Part shown: in pieces, positions 10,725-22,804 of the stretch
Layout: the number at the start of each line of letters is the position of its first letter
Position numbering within the stretch: position 1 is the stretch's first letter
Assembly: GCA_934047225.1 (NCBI GenBank)
Contig: OW203987.1
Coordinates: forward strand, 3,127,501-3,191,500
Reading direction: 5' to 3'
DNA length: 64,000 nucleotides
From: Ypsolopha sequella
Lineage: Eukaryota > Arthropoda > Insecta > Lepidoptera > Ypsolophidae
The notes under the pieces: generated by a model
Seen by the model: the letters and a program-made list of their open reading frames with translations, nothing else
Told to the model about the DNA's origin: nothing
Databases searched by the model: none
Made by a program: the position numbers and the translations under genes

Positions 10725-11225
10725 TACATACTCACGCTTGCCTAGCAGAGGGGAAGGCAGTAACTACAGATTTCCATTTGCTACGATCCAGATACGCCTC
10801 TTCCACATCGATCAATCTATTCCGAGTACTTTTGTCACTGCCCTTTTTCAGTATGTTGCCAATTTGGTTTACGTCCTGCTAGGGCGGCCTGGTTGAGCTG
10901 TTCCACTTGCGCACCATAAATTTCTTTCGTAACTCTACTTTCTTTCATCCTTTCTACATGTCCAAACCAGCGAAGCATTCCTTTTTCTATTCTAGTCACT
11001 ACATCTTCTTTCAGGCTGCAACGATCTCGTATGTCGATATTTTTCATCATGTCATTCAATGTTAAAGCACACTTCGTAAGGAACGCCTTTCCACTGCATT
11101 CACTCTACTTTGATGGTTATCTTGCATCAACATTCAGTACCATTTTACCATATACTTTACACGTTTACCCAACATTCACTGTTTCATACATACGAGTAAG
11201 TGTAGGATTACTATTGTAATATGGG
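10725..11225 (-). pseudogene. Non-LTR retrotransposon 3'-end remnant
   Basis: The minus-strand frame includes RIEKGMLRWFGHVERM and VTKEIYGAQV, a stretch found at the C-terminal end of many insect LINE polyproteins. It is preceded by VNAVE-type text and followed by a diverged KWRSVV-type tail at 10725-10810. Stops and frame shifts break it. Similar tail text occurs at 28960-29105. Confidence 0.7.
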
Positions 11226-12064
11226 TGATAAGTGTGCCTGCGGATTTTTCTTTGATAGTACATAGAGCAGGCGCCATTCAAAAAGGCCCACGCTTGGTAG
11301 GAACAGTTTTCCAACTTTTGGAATGAAGTTCCTTATCGCTCGTTATTGTCCAGATGCGTGGCGGATAAGGGCTAGGACTAAAAAAGTGTAACATTTCGAG
11401 TATTTCAACCATTACGTTTTCATAGTATTGCTTTCATACCTACACTTTATCGCTAACGTTTCTTACCGCGTTTCATTCTACGGGGTGGGTATGTAAGCGA
11501 AGCGACGCGGTCACATCGACAATATGATGCAATCAAAAGATAAATTATTACTGAGCTCTTGAATATTGGCTGGTTTGTTATGATTTTACGACTTTAATAG
11601 CTCGAAAAGCGCGCCTTTGCTGCGAATTACGAACGTTGCGAGTTATTCAGTAATTCCATGGTATAACCAGTAATTGAGTAACCAGTACCCAGTAATGGAG
11701 TAATTCTATCCCCGCGTTCCGAAATAGAATTATTTCGCTAAAATCGATTACGAAAGTATGAAGTGAATGGCTGTAATTCTATTACGGACCGCAGGGTATA
11801 TCTGTTGCTCAAGAGAGATAGCAAACTTCAGCATGGCGGATATCTCTTTCACTCTATGGATTCATTCCATACACATTGGGAGGTTATACACAGCCCCACA
11901 GCTTGTCGAATATCATAGACAAGGTTAACTTCTCGAAATCCTGTGTATTGCCTCGCAATGGGTATGGAACATGGAATTAATATGTACTTAGTACATACTA
12001 ATTCCATGGTATGGAATCCGTAATATAGACTTAAGACTCCGAAAGACTCCGAACTGACCTGCGG
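11226..12064. other. Intergenic stretch, nothing recognised
   Basis: No supported coding sequence. There are local near-repeats of 'agtaattgagtaaccagt' type at 11645-11705, and no inverted ends I could pair. Confidence 0.4.
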
Positions 12065-12289
12065 GCCTATTGTGTATCTCTAGTTGCCTTCTGGACTGGG
12101 TGTCTATCATCAAAAACATAGATATACTATCGAATTCTGATGTCCTAAGGATATTTTCGCACTTGAAGTGACGACACAGATTGTTAATAGTTCAATACCC
12201 ACTAAAGGCAATTTTGAAATTTCAGTTTTTTGCTATGTTTTTGATGATAGGCACCTCGTGCAGTTGGCAACTAAAGATACACAATAGGG
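12065..12289. repeat. MITE with about 55-bp inverted ends (225 bp)
   Basis: The left end CCTATTGTGTATCTCTAGTT pairs with AACTAAAGATACACAATAGG on the right. The inner part of the arm reads TATCATCAAAAACATAG against CTATGTTTTTGATGATA. No target duplication is clear. Confidence 0.8.
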
Positions 12290-13534
12290 GGGCTGGTTGG
12301 AAAAAAGGCGCGAAGTGGTAATGGTGTCGATATTTGTTTTTTTGAAAAAAATATTGCGTGTATTGTGTATTAAATTCGCCGTAACCAGTGTGGTGCCTTG
12401 TTTATGGAACAAAAGTGCGGGTTGCGCCTTCGTGTGTTTTTTCTAACCCAGTTGTATTTGCGCTATAAGGCTATCATTATAGCGAAAACGACAGGACAGT
12501 GACTTAGACAGGACAGACCTTTCAGATGATCCTCAACAGAAGAGGATAGTGCCTTTGAACAGGTGATAACTGTAACCTCAGACACGGCTGTATGGGCTAA
12601 GGTCCATTTGCCTTTCCACTTAATGAGAAAATGCAAAAAAAAAATATGCAGTGTCTTTGCATCTTGTATTTTCAGGTATTTTCCTCAGGTATTTTCTCGC
12701 TAGGTAGTGAGGTGAAAAGTTGTAATGTGTCACACGAGCACAAATTGATTTTGTTTCTTGTGCCTTTGAATCCCTCATCACGCTCAGGATTCTAACATAG
12801 AAATACTCGTTACGCTGGTGATTCAATTAGAGAATCCTTCGCTTGCTCGGGATTCAAACTCGGCACTCGCAACAAAAGAAACTTTGCTCTCTAAATTCAA
12901 AAAGTTTATTTTGCAAAGTAGGTATATATAATACACGTTTCACAAGTCAAATTTTAATCTTATAAAAATATATGTAATAAAATAATAAATGTACATGAAC
13001 TACTTAGATTAAATGTTTATTTAATTTATGTAGCAATATATATACGATTAAAATTATAGGTAAAATATTATTATACAAGGTGAAATCCAATCAACCGCCC
13101 GAACCCATACCGGAGACCCGGCCAGGGACCAGGAACAAGGTTCAATGATCACCAACCGAGCCCCCAGCACGAATCCAGGCGGCCGACCAAATCCCATCCT
13201 ATATACTACATAGTAATAGGTTACATATATAAATACATGCCTACCTCCGCCCATTCGATTAGTCTTGCTAAGAAGAACGGGCAAGAAACTTGGCAAGATC
13301 ATGTCTTTTTTTTTAACATAAACTTAAACTATACATTGAATTACTTATATCTACTTTAACCAAGGGATAAAAAAATACAAGACAGCAGGAATTCAGGTTA
13401 ATGAAAAAAGAAAAACATATATATCTTTGCCTACCTGTCTCATATAGTCTATTTCCTTTTACAGTCTGTAATTAATTAATGTTAACTCTTAAGTGGAATC
13501 AAAAGTTAGGAAATTATATTAATTAATTAAATTA

Positions 13535-15177
13535 TTACCTACTATCATTAAAATCAGTATCACTATAACACCATGCTTCACCATCATCCAAATATTCATT
13601 TATTTTATAATATGCCTTTTTCAGTAGGCCCTGCTTAATATACTGTTTAAACTTATTCTCTGACAAAGTAAGGACCTCTTTTGGAAGTTTATTGTAAAAT
13701 CTTATACCATGTCCTACGAAAGAGGTACTCACCTTGGCGAGTCTGATTTTTGGAAAAGCCAGTTTATACTTATTTCTGGTTTCCTTACAATGTTGCTCAC
13801 CAAGCCTTGGGAGAGACTCAACATTTTTTCTAACATATCTAAGGACTTGGTAAATATATTCACAAGGAACAGTTAATATATTAATTTCTTTGAACTTTTC
13901 TCTTAATGAATCCCGGTGCTTCATATTATAAATAGCCCGAATTGCTCTCTTCTGCAAAACAAAGACTGCGTCTGTATCCGCGGCTCTACTCCATAACAGC
14001 ATGCCGTATGACATAATGCTGTGAAAGTAACTAAAATAGACTAGTCTAGCAGTATCTACATCAGTAATTTGCCTTATGCGTCTAACAGCGTATGCGGCCG
14101 AACTAAGTCTACCACATAGGGCTTCTATGTGGGGACCCCACTGAAGACGAGAGTCCACCGTAATGCCCAAAAACTTAGTTTCGTTAACTAACTCCAGCTT
14201 GGACCCCTGCAAAAGCAAATTACAATCCACTTGAATAACATTTGGTAACGTGAATTTTATACATTTTGTCTTTTTTGCGTTTAAAACTAAATTATTTACA
14301 GTAAACCAATGAAGCACCAGTGATAAAGTTGTATTCGCGTCGTCAAGGATATCTTTACGTCTATTAACTTTAAAAATAAGTGACGTGTCGTCTGCGAATA
14401 GTACTATCTTAGTTAAGTCTTTAATTAAATAGGGAAGGTCATTTATGTAAATTAAAAACAGCAAGGGCCCCAATATGGAACCCTGCGGGACACCCATTTT
14501 AACTAATGCTCCACATGATTTTACCCCATTAATGTCTACGAGTATGTACCTTTTGAATACGATCACTAAGATACGACTTCATTAACGGCAAAGATTTGCC
14601 CCTCACTCCGTAGTGATCTAATTTACATAAGAGTGTTTCATGATTAACGCAATCGAAGGCTTTCGAGAGGTCACAAAATACACCAAATGCATCCTGCTTT
14701 TCTTCCCAAGCATCAAAAAGGTGCTTAACTAAAGCAACTCCTGCATCTGTGGTTGACCTCCCTCTAGTGAATCCGTATTGTTCACAGTGAAGCAACTTAT
14801 TTAAATTGAAATGAAATAACAATTGATTATAAACTATTTTTTCAAAAACCTTACTCAAAACCGGTAAAACTGACACAGGTCTATAGTTTGATGGGTCACC
14901 GTTGTCGCCTGATTTAAAAAGGGGGATCAATTTACTAAACTTCATTAAGTCAGGAAAGATACCATTATCTACACATTTATTAAAAATTAATGCCAAATAA
15001 GGAGCTATTAAATCAATAACAGAACTTATAACTTTCACAGAAAGGCCCCATAAGTCCTCGGTTTTTTTCAAGTTAAGCGATTTAAATGCTTTAATTACAG
15101 TTAATGAATTAATATGTTTAAAAGCAAATACAGAAAGACACTGAGGTACGTTATCTATTAAAAGATCCTGCGCAAGC
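13535..15177 (-). pseudogene. Reverse transcriptase of family A LINE, frame-shifted
   Basis: The N-terminal part (to about 14530) has SNYRPVSVLPVLSKVFEKIV and FCDLSKAFDCVNHETL. The C-terminal part has GVPQGSILGPLLFLIYINDL and the catalytic FADD (about 14395). The frame breaks near 14530-14570; by comparison with 39341-39360 the copies differ there by 14 bases, so one has an indel. The segment after FADD runs to the normal end without stops. Reverse transcription of its own RNA is the family role; this copy should be inactive. Confidence 0.85.
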
Positions 15178-15723
15178 CCAGGGCCTCAATTCCGGGCTCG
15201 AAGGAAAAATCCCGACTATGGAGATGAATCTCCGTTTCAAATCTCCGCATCAATGTCCGCTCGAAATCTCAAGACTACGAAAAAACCCTATTCTTGTAGA
15301 CCATGGAGATGGATTAACAACGGAGAAGATAATTTCGTCTTATAGACGTTCCGTTTTTACCGATTCATTTTGAATATAATCGATTGTCTTATTTTTCTTT
15401 TTTTAAGTAAAAATATTACGTGTTTCATTTAACAAATCTAAGCAAACACATTACGATCAAGAATATTTTAGCATATTGTGGTTCTATAACTGAAAACAGT
15501 AAATAAAAATTAGCGTGAATCGAAACGCATTGCGCATGAGTTTGTGTTTATTTAATCCTGAAGCGCTAGTTTGCTTTATGCAAATGTGTTGAGCAAGTTC
15601 ACATCACAGCATACTTTTAAATAAAGCGCTTTCAGCGCTGCTGTTGTACATAGACTCCTTAGCGTTCTGTCAAATCTACATTTTATTATTTTAAAGTCAA
15701 AATAAATTCATAATTTTACAAGA

Positions 15724-16960
15724 ATGCCTCGAATGTCCGGCGTTTGGTTGTAAAACCAAGGAATACTGACGAAAAATTAAAAAAGCTGTGGGTCAAGGCA
15801 TTACGTCTCAAAAATTGGAATCCTGGTTCATCTGCCAGGTTATGTCGGAATCACTTTAAACCGGATGATTATTATGATGAAGGTAAACATACTGGTAAGT
15901 TACTCCTACTAATATTGTTAAACTTTAAATAATTACATAAATAAGTTAAATAATTAAACTTCTTGGGAGAACCATCATTGAACCTACCTCCCTTGACACG
16001 AGTTCCTTTTGGGGTGGCGTAATACATGCATTAACTTGCTCACCTTTTTTATTCGCGCATCTATAAATTAAGGCTGTCATGGACTAATGCTTTTAATTAT
16101 ACATTTTGAAGCATGTAGGTAAATGATTTCAATATCTATATGACAACTACCTGAACCTCAAGCTAAACCTATCCCGGTTCAGAGCTCGTCACATTTTATT
16201 CTGCGTTTCTATACTGCAATGATATCATGTTAATAAATTTTCTTCAGTACTCAGATAAGTGTGCTTCATTAGTTTTGTTTTGCATTGTTTTAGGTTTGAA
16301 ACGGGAACGTAAGAACTTGAAGAAAGGTGCTGTTTACAAAACCTGCAAGTCCAACCTCGAAACGAAAACTTAGGTATGATGCACGATGTGCGAAAAACGA
16401 AGTAGCAACAGACTGCAAATTATTTTTGATGGTTCTGACATGAACTGACTGATGGTTCAGAAATAGTAATTGAAGCAACTGTCGAAGTAAATACGGATTG
16501 TGCTGGCACAGAGTTTCCTGTACAAAAACCAAGTAATACATTGGCTCAGCAGGCTTCATGGGGCACATACAAGCACAGTAATACTTTGAAAGTACTAGTT
16601 GGAGCTACACCTGGAGGGTTGTTGTCATACTGCTCTCTGCATACGGTGGATCTACAAGTGACAGACGGACAATAGAACGCAGTGACCTACTTGTAAAATG
16701 TGAATCAGGAGAAACTATTCTGGCTGACCGTGGGTGGATTTAACGTGCAAGACATCTTCGTTGCAAACAAACAATGTGACAGTTAACATACCTGCATTCC
16801 TGAAAGGTAAAAGTCAGTTAAAAGGCTTAACTGTACTCCATGACAGAAAACTTGCTAGTAAATGAGTTCACATCGAAAGGTTGATTGGTCTTACTAAGAC
16901 ATACAAGATTTTAAAGAGTGACCTGACTATAGTTATATTCAATTAGCAAGTAAAATATTT
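15724..16960 (+). pseudogene. THAP-DDE_4 transposase, degenerate
   Basis: The first exon region (15724-15895) has a THAP zinc-finger pattern: CPAFGCKT, then after a frame break LWVKALRLKNW and RLCRNHFKPDDYYDEG. A basic tail follows an acceptor near 16294. From about 16470 a DDE_4-type core is readable: DCAGTEFPVQKP, YKHSNTLKVLVGATPGG, GGSTSDRQTIE, ILADRG, NIPAFLKGKSQL and VHIERLIGLTKTYKIL, which include the expected acidic residues. A 4-base insertion after ADRG and in-frame stops break it. Confidence 0.75.
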
Positions 16961-17337
16961 TTTGTTTGTTTCTTGTGCTGTAATTTTAGAGAATGCATAG
17001 CATAGTTAACATTAATAAATAAATGAGTAAAACACTGGATTGTTGTTTAATTTTTATTGATTATGTCATAATTTTTGTTAACATTAATAAATAAATAGGT
17101 AAGTAAAGCACTGTATTGTGGTTCAATTTTTAATGATTATGTCATAATTTTTGTACAAATATGTATCTAAAATAATGGGTTTAAAATAATGATTATAAAA
17201 AGCACTCAACCAACACTATCCACCATGGCCTCAATAGGTTTCTTTTTATCTCAATTACAGCCAAATGTGAAAGTGTATACACCCAACACTATACAATATT
17301 GCCGTTTGGTACAAAATAGTTTATCCTGTATTTGTCT

Positions 17338-17654
17338 TTAATGTGGATGAATTTTCTTTAATGTAATTTCTCCATCCACATATCCAAAAAATGGAACATT
17401 TGTAGGGTTTATCTCTCGATATTTAGCACTATATGGACATTTCACTTCCAATACACCATTGGCACCTAAAATATATATAATAAAATACTCGTACCATCTG
17501 CTGAAGCACCAAGAAATGGGTGAGTTTCCAATAGAAATATGCCCCACTTAACTACACTTCTTATGGTAAACATTTCTTCAAATCGTTTGATAGCAAAGGG
17601 CTCCTGTATATTTCCATGCATAGTAGCTTTAGAGTGAAAATGCTTCGTTGACAT
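17338..17654 (-). pseudogene. YqaJ-like nuclease fragment
   Basis: On the minus strand, the text HPFLGASADG, then a roughly 30-base AT-rich segment with GT...AG ends, then GANGVLEVKCPYSAKYREI matches the YqaJ recombinase/PD-(D/E)XK pattern (Asp of the ADG motif and the E-x-K of LEVKCP). It stops at KIHPH, where the domain would normally continue. It is convergent with the transposase, and its likely role is in processing transposon DNA. Confidence 0.7.
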
Positions 17655-18204
17655 GATTTTTGTAACCAGATGTTTTTATTAGTCTCTACACTACAATGAC
17701 ACACTGAAAATTGCTAGCTGTTATGTGTGATTTCCTAATAGTGTACTTCCATCTTGAAGTCTGGTATTTTCTTCTACTTTCAGCAGCCTCAGCTTCTGTA
17801 AACTAGCTCTGGGCCAAGAATTCATAATAATCGTTGGTAGGTATCCAATCGGTTGCAGGAAATTCACAATGGGTAGCCAAAAGTCATCAAAATTACAGGT
17901 ACCTGCTTATAAAAGTCCGTAAAACGTAGCCGAGCCAAATTTTATCAAAAATAACCACACAAAAGCCGTCAAAATGTTGAAGTTTATGTTATTTATTTTG
18001 ATAATTTGGCAGTTACTGCAACGGAGATGTCTATCTCCCCAGCTTATGACCAGTCGAGACATCTCGCTGATTTGCGATCGAAAAATCTACGGATGGAGAT
18101 CGTTAGAATAGCATTTTTTGTTTTTCGACGGAGATAAGCACTTTCTCGCCAGATATTTCGACCGTGGAGATCATCTCCATACCTCCGGAATTGGCTTCCA
18201 GGGC

Positions 18205-18478
18205 TTGAATTTAAATCTTTAGTTGTTATTGTTAAGGACGGAATTTCAGTAAAGAATTGTTCAAAGGCATTCGCAACCTCTTTATCTCCCGTAACGACTT
18301 CATTGTTAATACTTAACTTAAGCTCGTTATCACGTTTCTTACTTTTCCCAGTTTCAGTATTTATGATATTCCATACTGTTTTTACTTTGTTATCGGACCT
18401 TTTAAGTTTTTTATTTAAGTAGATACTTTTTGCTTTTAAACACACCAATTTAAAGATGATCTCTTGTTGCACAAATAA
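18205..18478 (-). pseudogene. Family A LINE, upstream ORF part
   Basis: The minus-strand frame reads LVCLKAKSIYLNKKLKRSDN, TVWNIINTETGKSKKRD, FEQFFTEIPSL and DLNSSPG, the linker between endonuclease and reverse transcriptase in such elements. It joins the 15177 side once the DNA transposon and one target copy are removed. It is truncated at about 18478. Confidence 0.75.
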
Positions 18479-18904
18479 CTATTCTCCTGGGATCTGGATC
18501 GCCGCTTGTGGGATGCATGATCATACAATCGTATATGTCTATGTTAGGTACCTAACCTATATGTATTTGCCTCAGCCACACGCTCGATGAGTGGCGAGGG
18601 ACGTAGTGTGGCTGCATTATTCACGCTGCCGCTCACGTTGCCTACCGTTCCCGTATTAGTCGGTTTTTTGTGCGCGAGTCAAAGGCTGGGCAATGTGACG
18701 ACGAGTAGCGGGCCACACGCTCGCGCGCTACGCGCACGCGTTACGCATCGAGCGCTCTTGATCACACCAAGCTGGGACATGGGACTTTGTATCTTATATC
18801 CTTGACTATAGGGGCTAATGTTGTACTGCAATTTTATGAAAATATTTGCTATATTACCCTCTCTTATTTCATATTTATCGCGTTTAACAGACTTGCGTTG
18901 CTGC
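18479..18904. other. Intergenic, locally CpG-rich
   Basis: No gene supported. The segment 18565-18775 has many CG steps (for example 'cgcgcgctacgcgcacgcg' at 18722-18740), unlike its AT-rich surroundings. Origin unknown. Confidence 0.4.
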
Positions 18905-21878
18905 AGCGATGAACTTTGCAACGGGTTGTGGCGATGGGTGTGTGTTAAACGACCATTTGTTACCTGTCAAAATGACGTATGTCGTTGTATGAGAGCATCG
19001 GAAATTACATATTTACGATGCTTGCCTCAGAATAAGGAATACAAATAGAAGCCTGACTAAAATAAGAACTGGGCATTAGCCATTGTACTCATCTAACGTA
19101 AATTACTCCAGTGTACGAGTGAATGAAACGACGGACCGCACTTGCTTTATATTTTTTCCTGGTGTGTCACTAGATTGAACCAAACAAATGTCAGATGGAT
19201 GTAATTTGGATGTATTTTAAAAATTATAATACCATCAAATTAAATATGTCTCATCATTGTATCGTTGTGTTGTAATATCATACGTTGCGTGCATCACATC
19301 TTAATTTGGTGGCATCGAAATGTCTATTGCATTTTGCGAAAGTTTACAGCTTCACCGAGAGAAATTAAATATTTTGGTGCTCTTTCTCTCAAAATTCGTG
19401 AAAGTGTGATTTATTATTGTTTGTGTTGATTGTTTTTTTAACATTGTAATAAAATGTCTTGTGCGATTGAAGGCTGTAAATCGCATACAGGAAGAAAAGA
19501 AAACAACAATGAAGCAATATCATTTCATCGGTGAGTTCTGATAGTTTTTATGTTAATAAGTTGCAGGATCATACCTAAAACTCAGTAACAATAATAGTAG
19601 TTCTTGTAAATCATACTCGTGTTCAATTCTACACCGATATTTGCCTGTTTTATATAGATTTTCTGCCGACTACGAGAGGTTATGTTTTTTCGTATAGTGA
19701 TGTACTAAAGTCCGTGTGGCAAACTATCGAACATTGGTTCCCGCGGCAGCCGTGCATAAAGGATAATAGATTAATGAGAGGTTTTCTTTTTGAGTATTAA
19801 AAAAAAACATAGTTTCCCAGAACTCTGTAGATGGTGTTGAACTGACTACGTTGCTAAGTGCCAAAGCCAAAACGATTGAAAAAAAAACATTGCGTCACGT
19901 CACGTCACGTCACATACGCTCGTTGGTTGATGACACGTGTGCTGAGCATATTATGTGCGAATGCTTTGTTATGGTCCGTCCAGGTTTAAAATGTACCATG
20001 GCTTGTACTCATTGCGCTTTACGACTTTCATCTTTAGGAAAAAGATGTATGCCTCCATTTTTATACAAATCCACAAGGCACAGACTTCTCTTCCTTTTCT
20101 CTTGGGACATTTCCTTTCTGGCTTAGAAAACTCATAAAAAGACTGCTAATTATTTTTTTCTTTTTCCTTGTTGTTATTATTTATTTATTTTCAAAATGTC
20201 ATTGTGATGTGATGTGACAATGACATTAATTACTTTTTTATGTACGTTTCGTTTTACGAGCTCAAAATTACATCCAAGTGCAATAATCAAAAAATTATGT
20301 GACGTTCCGTTCCTTGCAGTAACTTACCAAGTTCAGCGCCATCTATCCAGCGACTAGGGAAGAGTAAAAAAAAAAGAAAAGAAAATCCCTCATTGCAGCG
20401 CGAGTTAAAAGAAAAATAATGCCGAATAAATATCGCTATATTTTTTGTTACAGATTTCCAAAAAGGGAAGAATTAAAATGTGAATGGCTTAGACGAATAA
20501 TTAGACCAAATTGGGCAATTAAAAAAAGCAGTCATATTTGTTCAAAACACTTTACGCCGGATTTTTTTGGACCAAACGAAAATTTAAAATGGAGACGGTT
20601 AAAGCAGATGCTTTACCGACGTTATATTTACCAGATACAAACACATTGGTAACCTTTAAATAATTATGTATAATTGCATTATCAATCTTGTTTGTAGGTA
20701 CGTGCTTGTACTATACTATAGTATATTAACTCGATAATTTTTCAATTTTAGGCAAGAGAACCAATACCTATGGATGTCTGTGGTGTAGAAAAATGCTATG
20801 TTCGCAAATCGTTCTGAAAGGCCTGTTCAGAACTTGTACGTTACTTCCGTGATCGAATTCACGAAGAAATTCCGCAGATCAAGACATTTTCGTACTTAGT
20901 GGTTGAAAATAAAAGTACTTTGACACGGTAGTTCTATCGTGAAATTAATTTTGGGAATGCGCATAATTTGATTTCTTGTTACAGGTTATTAGGTATTTTA
21001 ATCGTTCATTATTTGTTATTATTCAAGATAAGTTGATGTTTATTTGATAGAAATAATAAAAAAAATTAAATTACCTCTATAGTAATTGCGCTGTCATCGC
21101 TCATCATTGACATAATATTATTATTACGAATCCTATAAGTCTATGATTATTATGATTTCTATTGTTGCGATTAATTCCTTCCTCCTTGATTGAACAAAGA
21201 CGCGACATCACCGAACATATATTTGATTGAGTTAAGAGGCGACTTAAAAGGTATCCACTTAAATAGTTTACGGTTGTATCTCTGATACAAGCTACAGCAT
21301 TTTTTGTACTAGAAACAAGCACAATTTTGGACTTAACTTATGTACCTACCTGCCTACGATATAGTAATTTGTACTTAATAAAAAATATTATGCTAAACGA
21401 AAGATATCCTTTTATTAATTCTTTATTTACACAATATAACATGTGTCCCACTGGGGTAGACAGAGACCAATTTGCTATTAATTCTCTTGGCCTCCTTCCA
21501 AAGCAAGAAGATGTCACCAGAAAGGTCGGTGCCTCCTGCATTCTCTTTTTTTTCACACTTTAATAAGATGTAATGTGTGGTAAACAGATTGGTCGTGGTT
21601 CATTACGATTTGGTTTATTTATCGTAGTCAAAAATCGACATTGTTACATCACTAGCAAAGCAACGAACTAGTGACAACCTACCTAATTAAGAAAAAGCTA
21701 ATACATATCCATCTCTCTCTAACGCACTAGAATGTCGTAAGAAAATCAAGGATAGGTGTCTTTCTCCGCGTATTATTTTAGCCAGGCTTCTATTTGTATT
21801 CCTTATTCTGAGATGCTTGCCAAGTCATGCACAATGGTCGTTTATAATTCTTTGCAACCCGCTGCACAGTACATCGCT
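18905..21878. mobile_element. THAP-bearing DNA element with long inverted ends
   Basis: The left arm (18905-19075) and the right arm (21765-21878) are inverted copies; the best shared block is CAGAATAAGGAATACAAATA followed by GAAGCCTG, and a further pair is AAACGACCATT. They enclose a two-exon THAP-domain frame. No DDE or other catalytic domain was recognised between them, so this is probably a deleted derivative of an autonomous element. Confidence 0.65.
19454..20650 (+). pseudogene. THAP-domain protein fragment, two exons, frame-shifted
   Basis: Exon 1 (19454-19530) reads MSCAIEGCKSHTGRKE...ISFHR with donor GTGAGT. Exon 2 starts at 20454 after ttgttacag and reads RFPKREELKCEWLRRIIR, then HICSKHFTPDFF. 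Together they give the C2CH zinc-finger pattern of a DNA-binding THAP domain. The closing AVPTIF-like box appears as DALPTLYLPD but in the +1 frame (about 20608-20640), so one base has been lost or gained. A further acceptor-like site lies near 20750; no catalytic domain follows. Confidence 0.7.
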
Positions 21879-22788
21879 TCAACGATTCATACGTTCGAGT
21901 GAGTCTCTCCGATCAACAACTAGGAGCAATAGTTAATACCTGACGCAGAAAATAATCTGTGAATAAATTTTTACAATATGTTGCCAACTTAGCACTTTCG
22001 GCAATTATATTCCTGGAATATCATTGACTTTCGGTGTTAGATCTAGCACTATTTTCATATATTTAGTACTGAAAAATTACGTACAGCACTTAGCACTAAA
22101 TCTAGCACTATTTAGCAGTCACACAAGACCTGCCTCTTGTACGAAACCCCTAAGATATTTTTACAAAATACGGAAACATGATACGAGTATATAGGTAATC
22201 AACATCAAAATTTTTATCTTACATGAAATTTGTTTCTAATCGTTATATTTTTCCTCTATCCTTAATTTGTGGAATTTCAAAGATTTTTCAAAATCAGTGT
22301 AAGTAAATGTATCTAAATTCTATATTCTTACAATCAGCTCTTGAATACCTAAAATTTGATACCCATGTTTCTAATTGATGTTTTCTAGTTTGTAATGCAC
22401 TCTAAATCATGTTAAGAGTATTCAAAACGATGGATTACGCTGTAAATCATATAAGTAAAATATTTTAATATGACAGGATATTTTATTTAATGACCAATTT
22501 AGCATATTTTTGGAAATTCATAGCAATCTAGCACTATTTGAAATGTCATTTAGCACACAACCGTGGTGGTATGGTGTATCTGTATCGAGTTGGTAAACCT
22601 TTTCATGTATTCAATATACTCTATGAACCTGACAACTGTTGAAAAAAAAAAATTGATGATTTGAATTTCGTTGGTGTTTTGTTGTGTGCAAGTGATTTAT
22701 GTGAATTTTAACAGCTGTAACATGATTGTTTAAAGCTAATTGTGGGAATTGTGATTATTGAAATACATTCTGATTGAAAAGTTTCGAT
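21879..22788. other. NUP205 5' flank
   Basis: AT-rich. The stretch 21978-22563 has many 'tagcac' words and starts 'gttgccaacttagcac', resembling the start of the small element at 48738-48862. The roughly 220 bp before the NUP205 start show no clear TATA box. Confidence 0.4.
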
Positions 22789-22804
22789 ATGGATATCACA
22801 GAAG
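22789..22804 (+). CDS. Nup205: NUP205 coding exon 1
   Basis: Encodes MDITE plus one base; donor GTAATT at 22805. Very short, so the start choice is the least certain point of the model. Confidence 0.75.

Larger units (their letters stand above)
15185..18197. mobile_element. THAP/DDE + YqaJ DNA transposon (ISL2EU-like), 3.0 kb
   Basis: Inverted ends CTCAATTCCGG (left) and CCGGAATTGGCTT (right) are flanked by CCAGGGC at 15178-15184 and 18198-18204, an apparent 7-bp target duplication. Removing one copy restores the LINE reading frame as NSSPGLAQD. Subterminal zones are rich in GGAGAT/ATCTCC motifs on both sides. Inside are a broken THAP-DDE transposase (+) and a broken YqaJ-type nuclease (-). 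That gene pair is known from ISL2EU elements of the Harbinger group; the assignment rests on motifs. Confidence 0.75.
12893..18478 (-). mobile_element. Non-LTR retrotransposon (family A), split by a DNA transposon
   Basis: On the minus strand this contains a reverse transcriptase ORF (18478-18205 and 15177-13535), a roughly 640-bp 3' untranslated region and an A-rich end near 12893. The 5' end is truncated. A 3,013-bp DNA transposon (15185-18197) interrupts the ORF. Relatives: RT part at 39301-40440 and a 3' end at 52536-53112. Confidence 0.85.
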
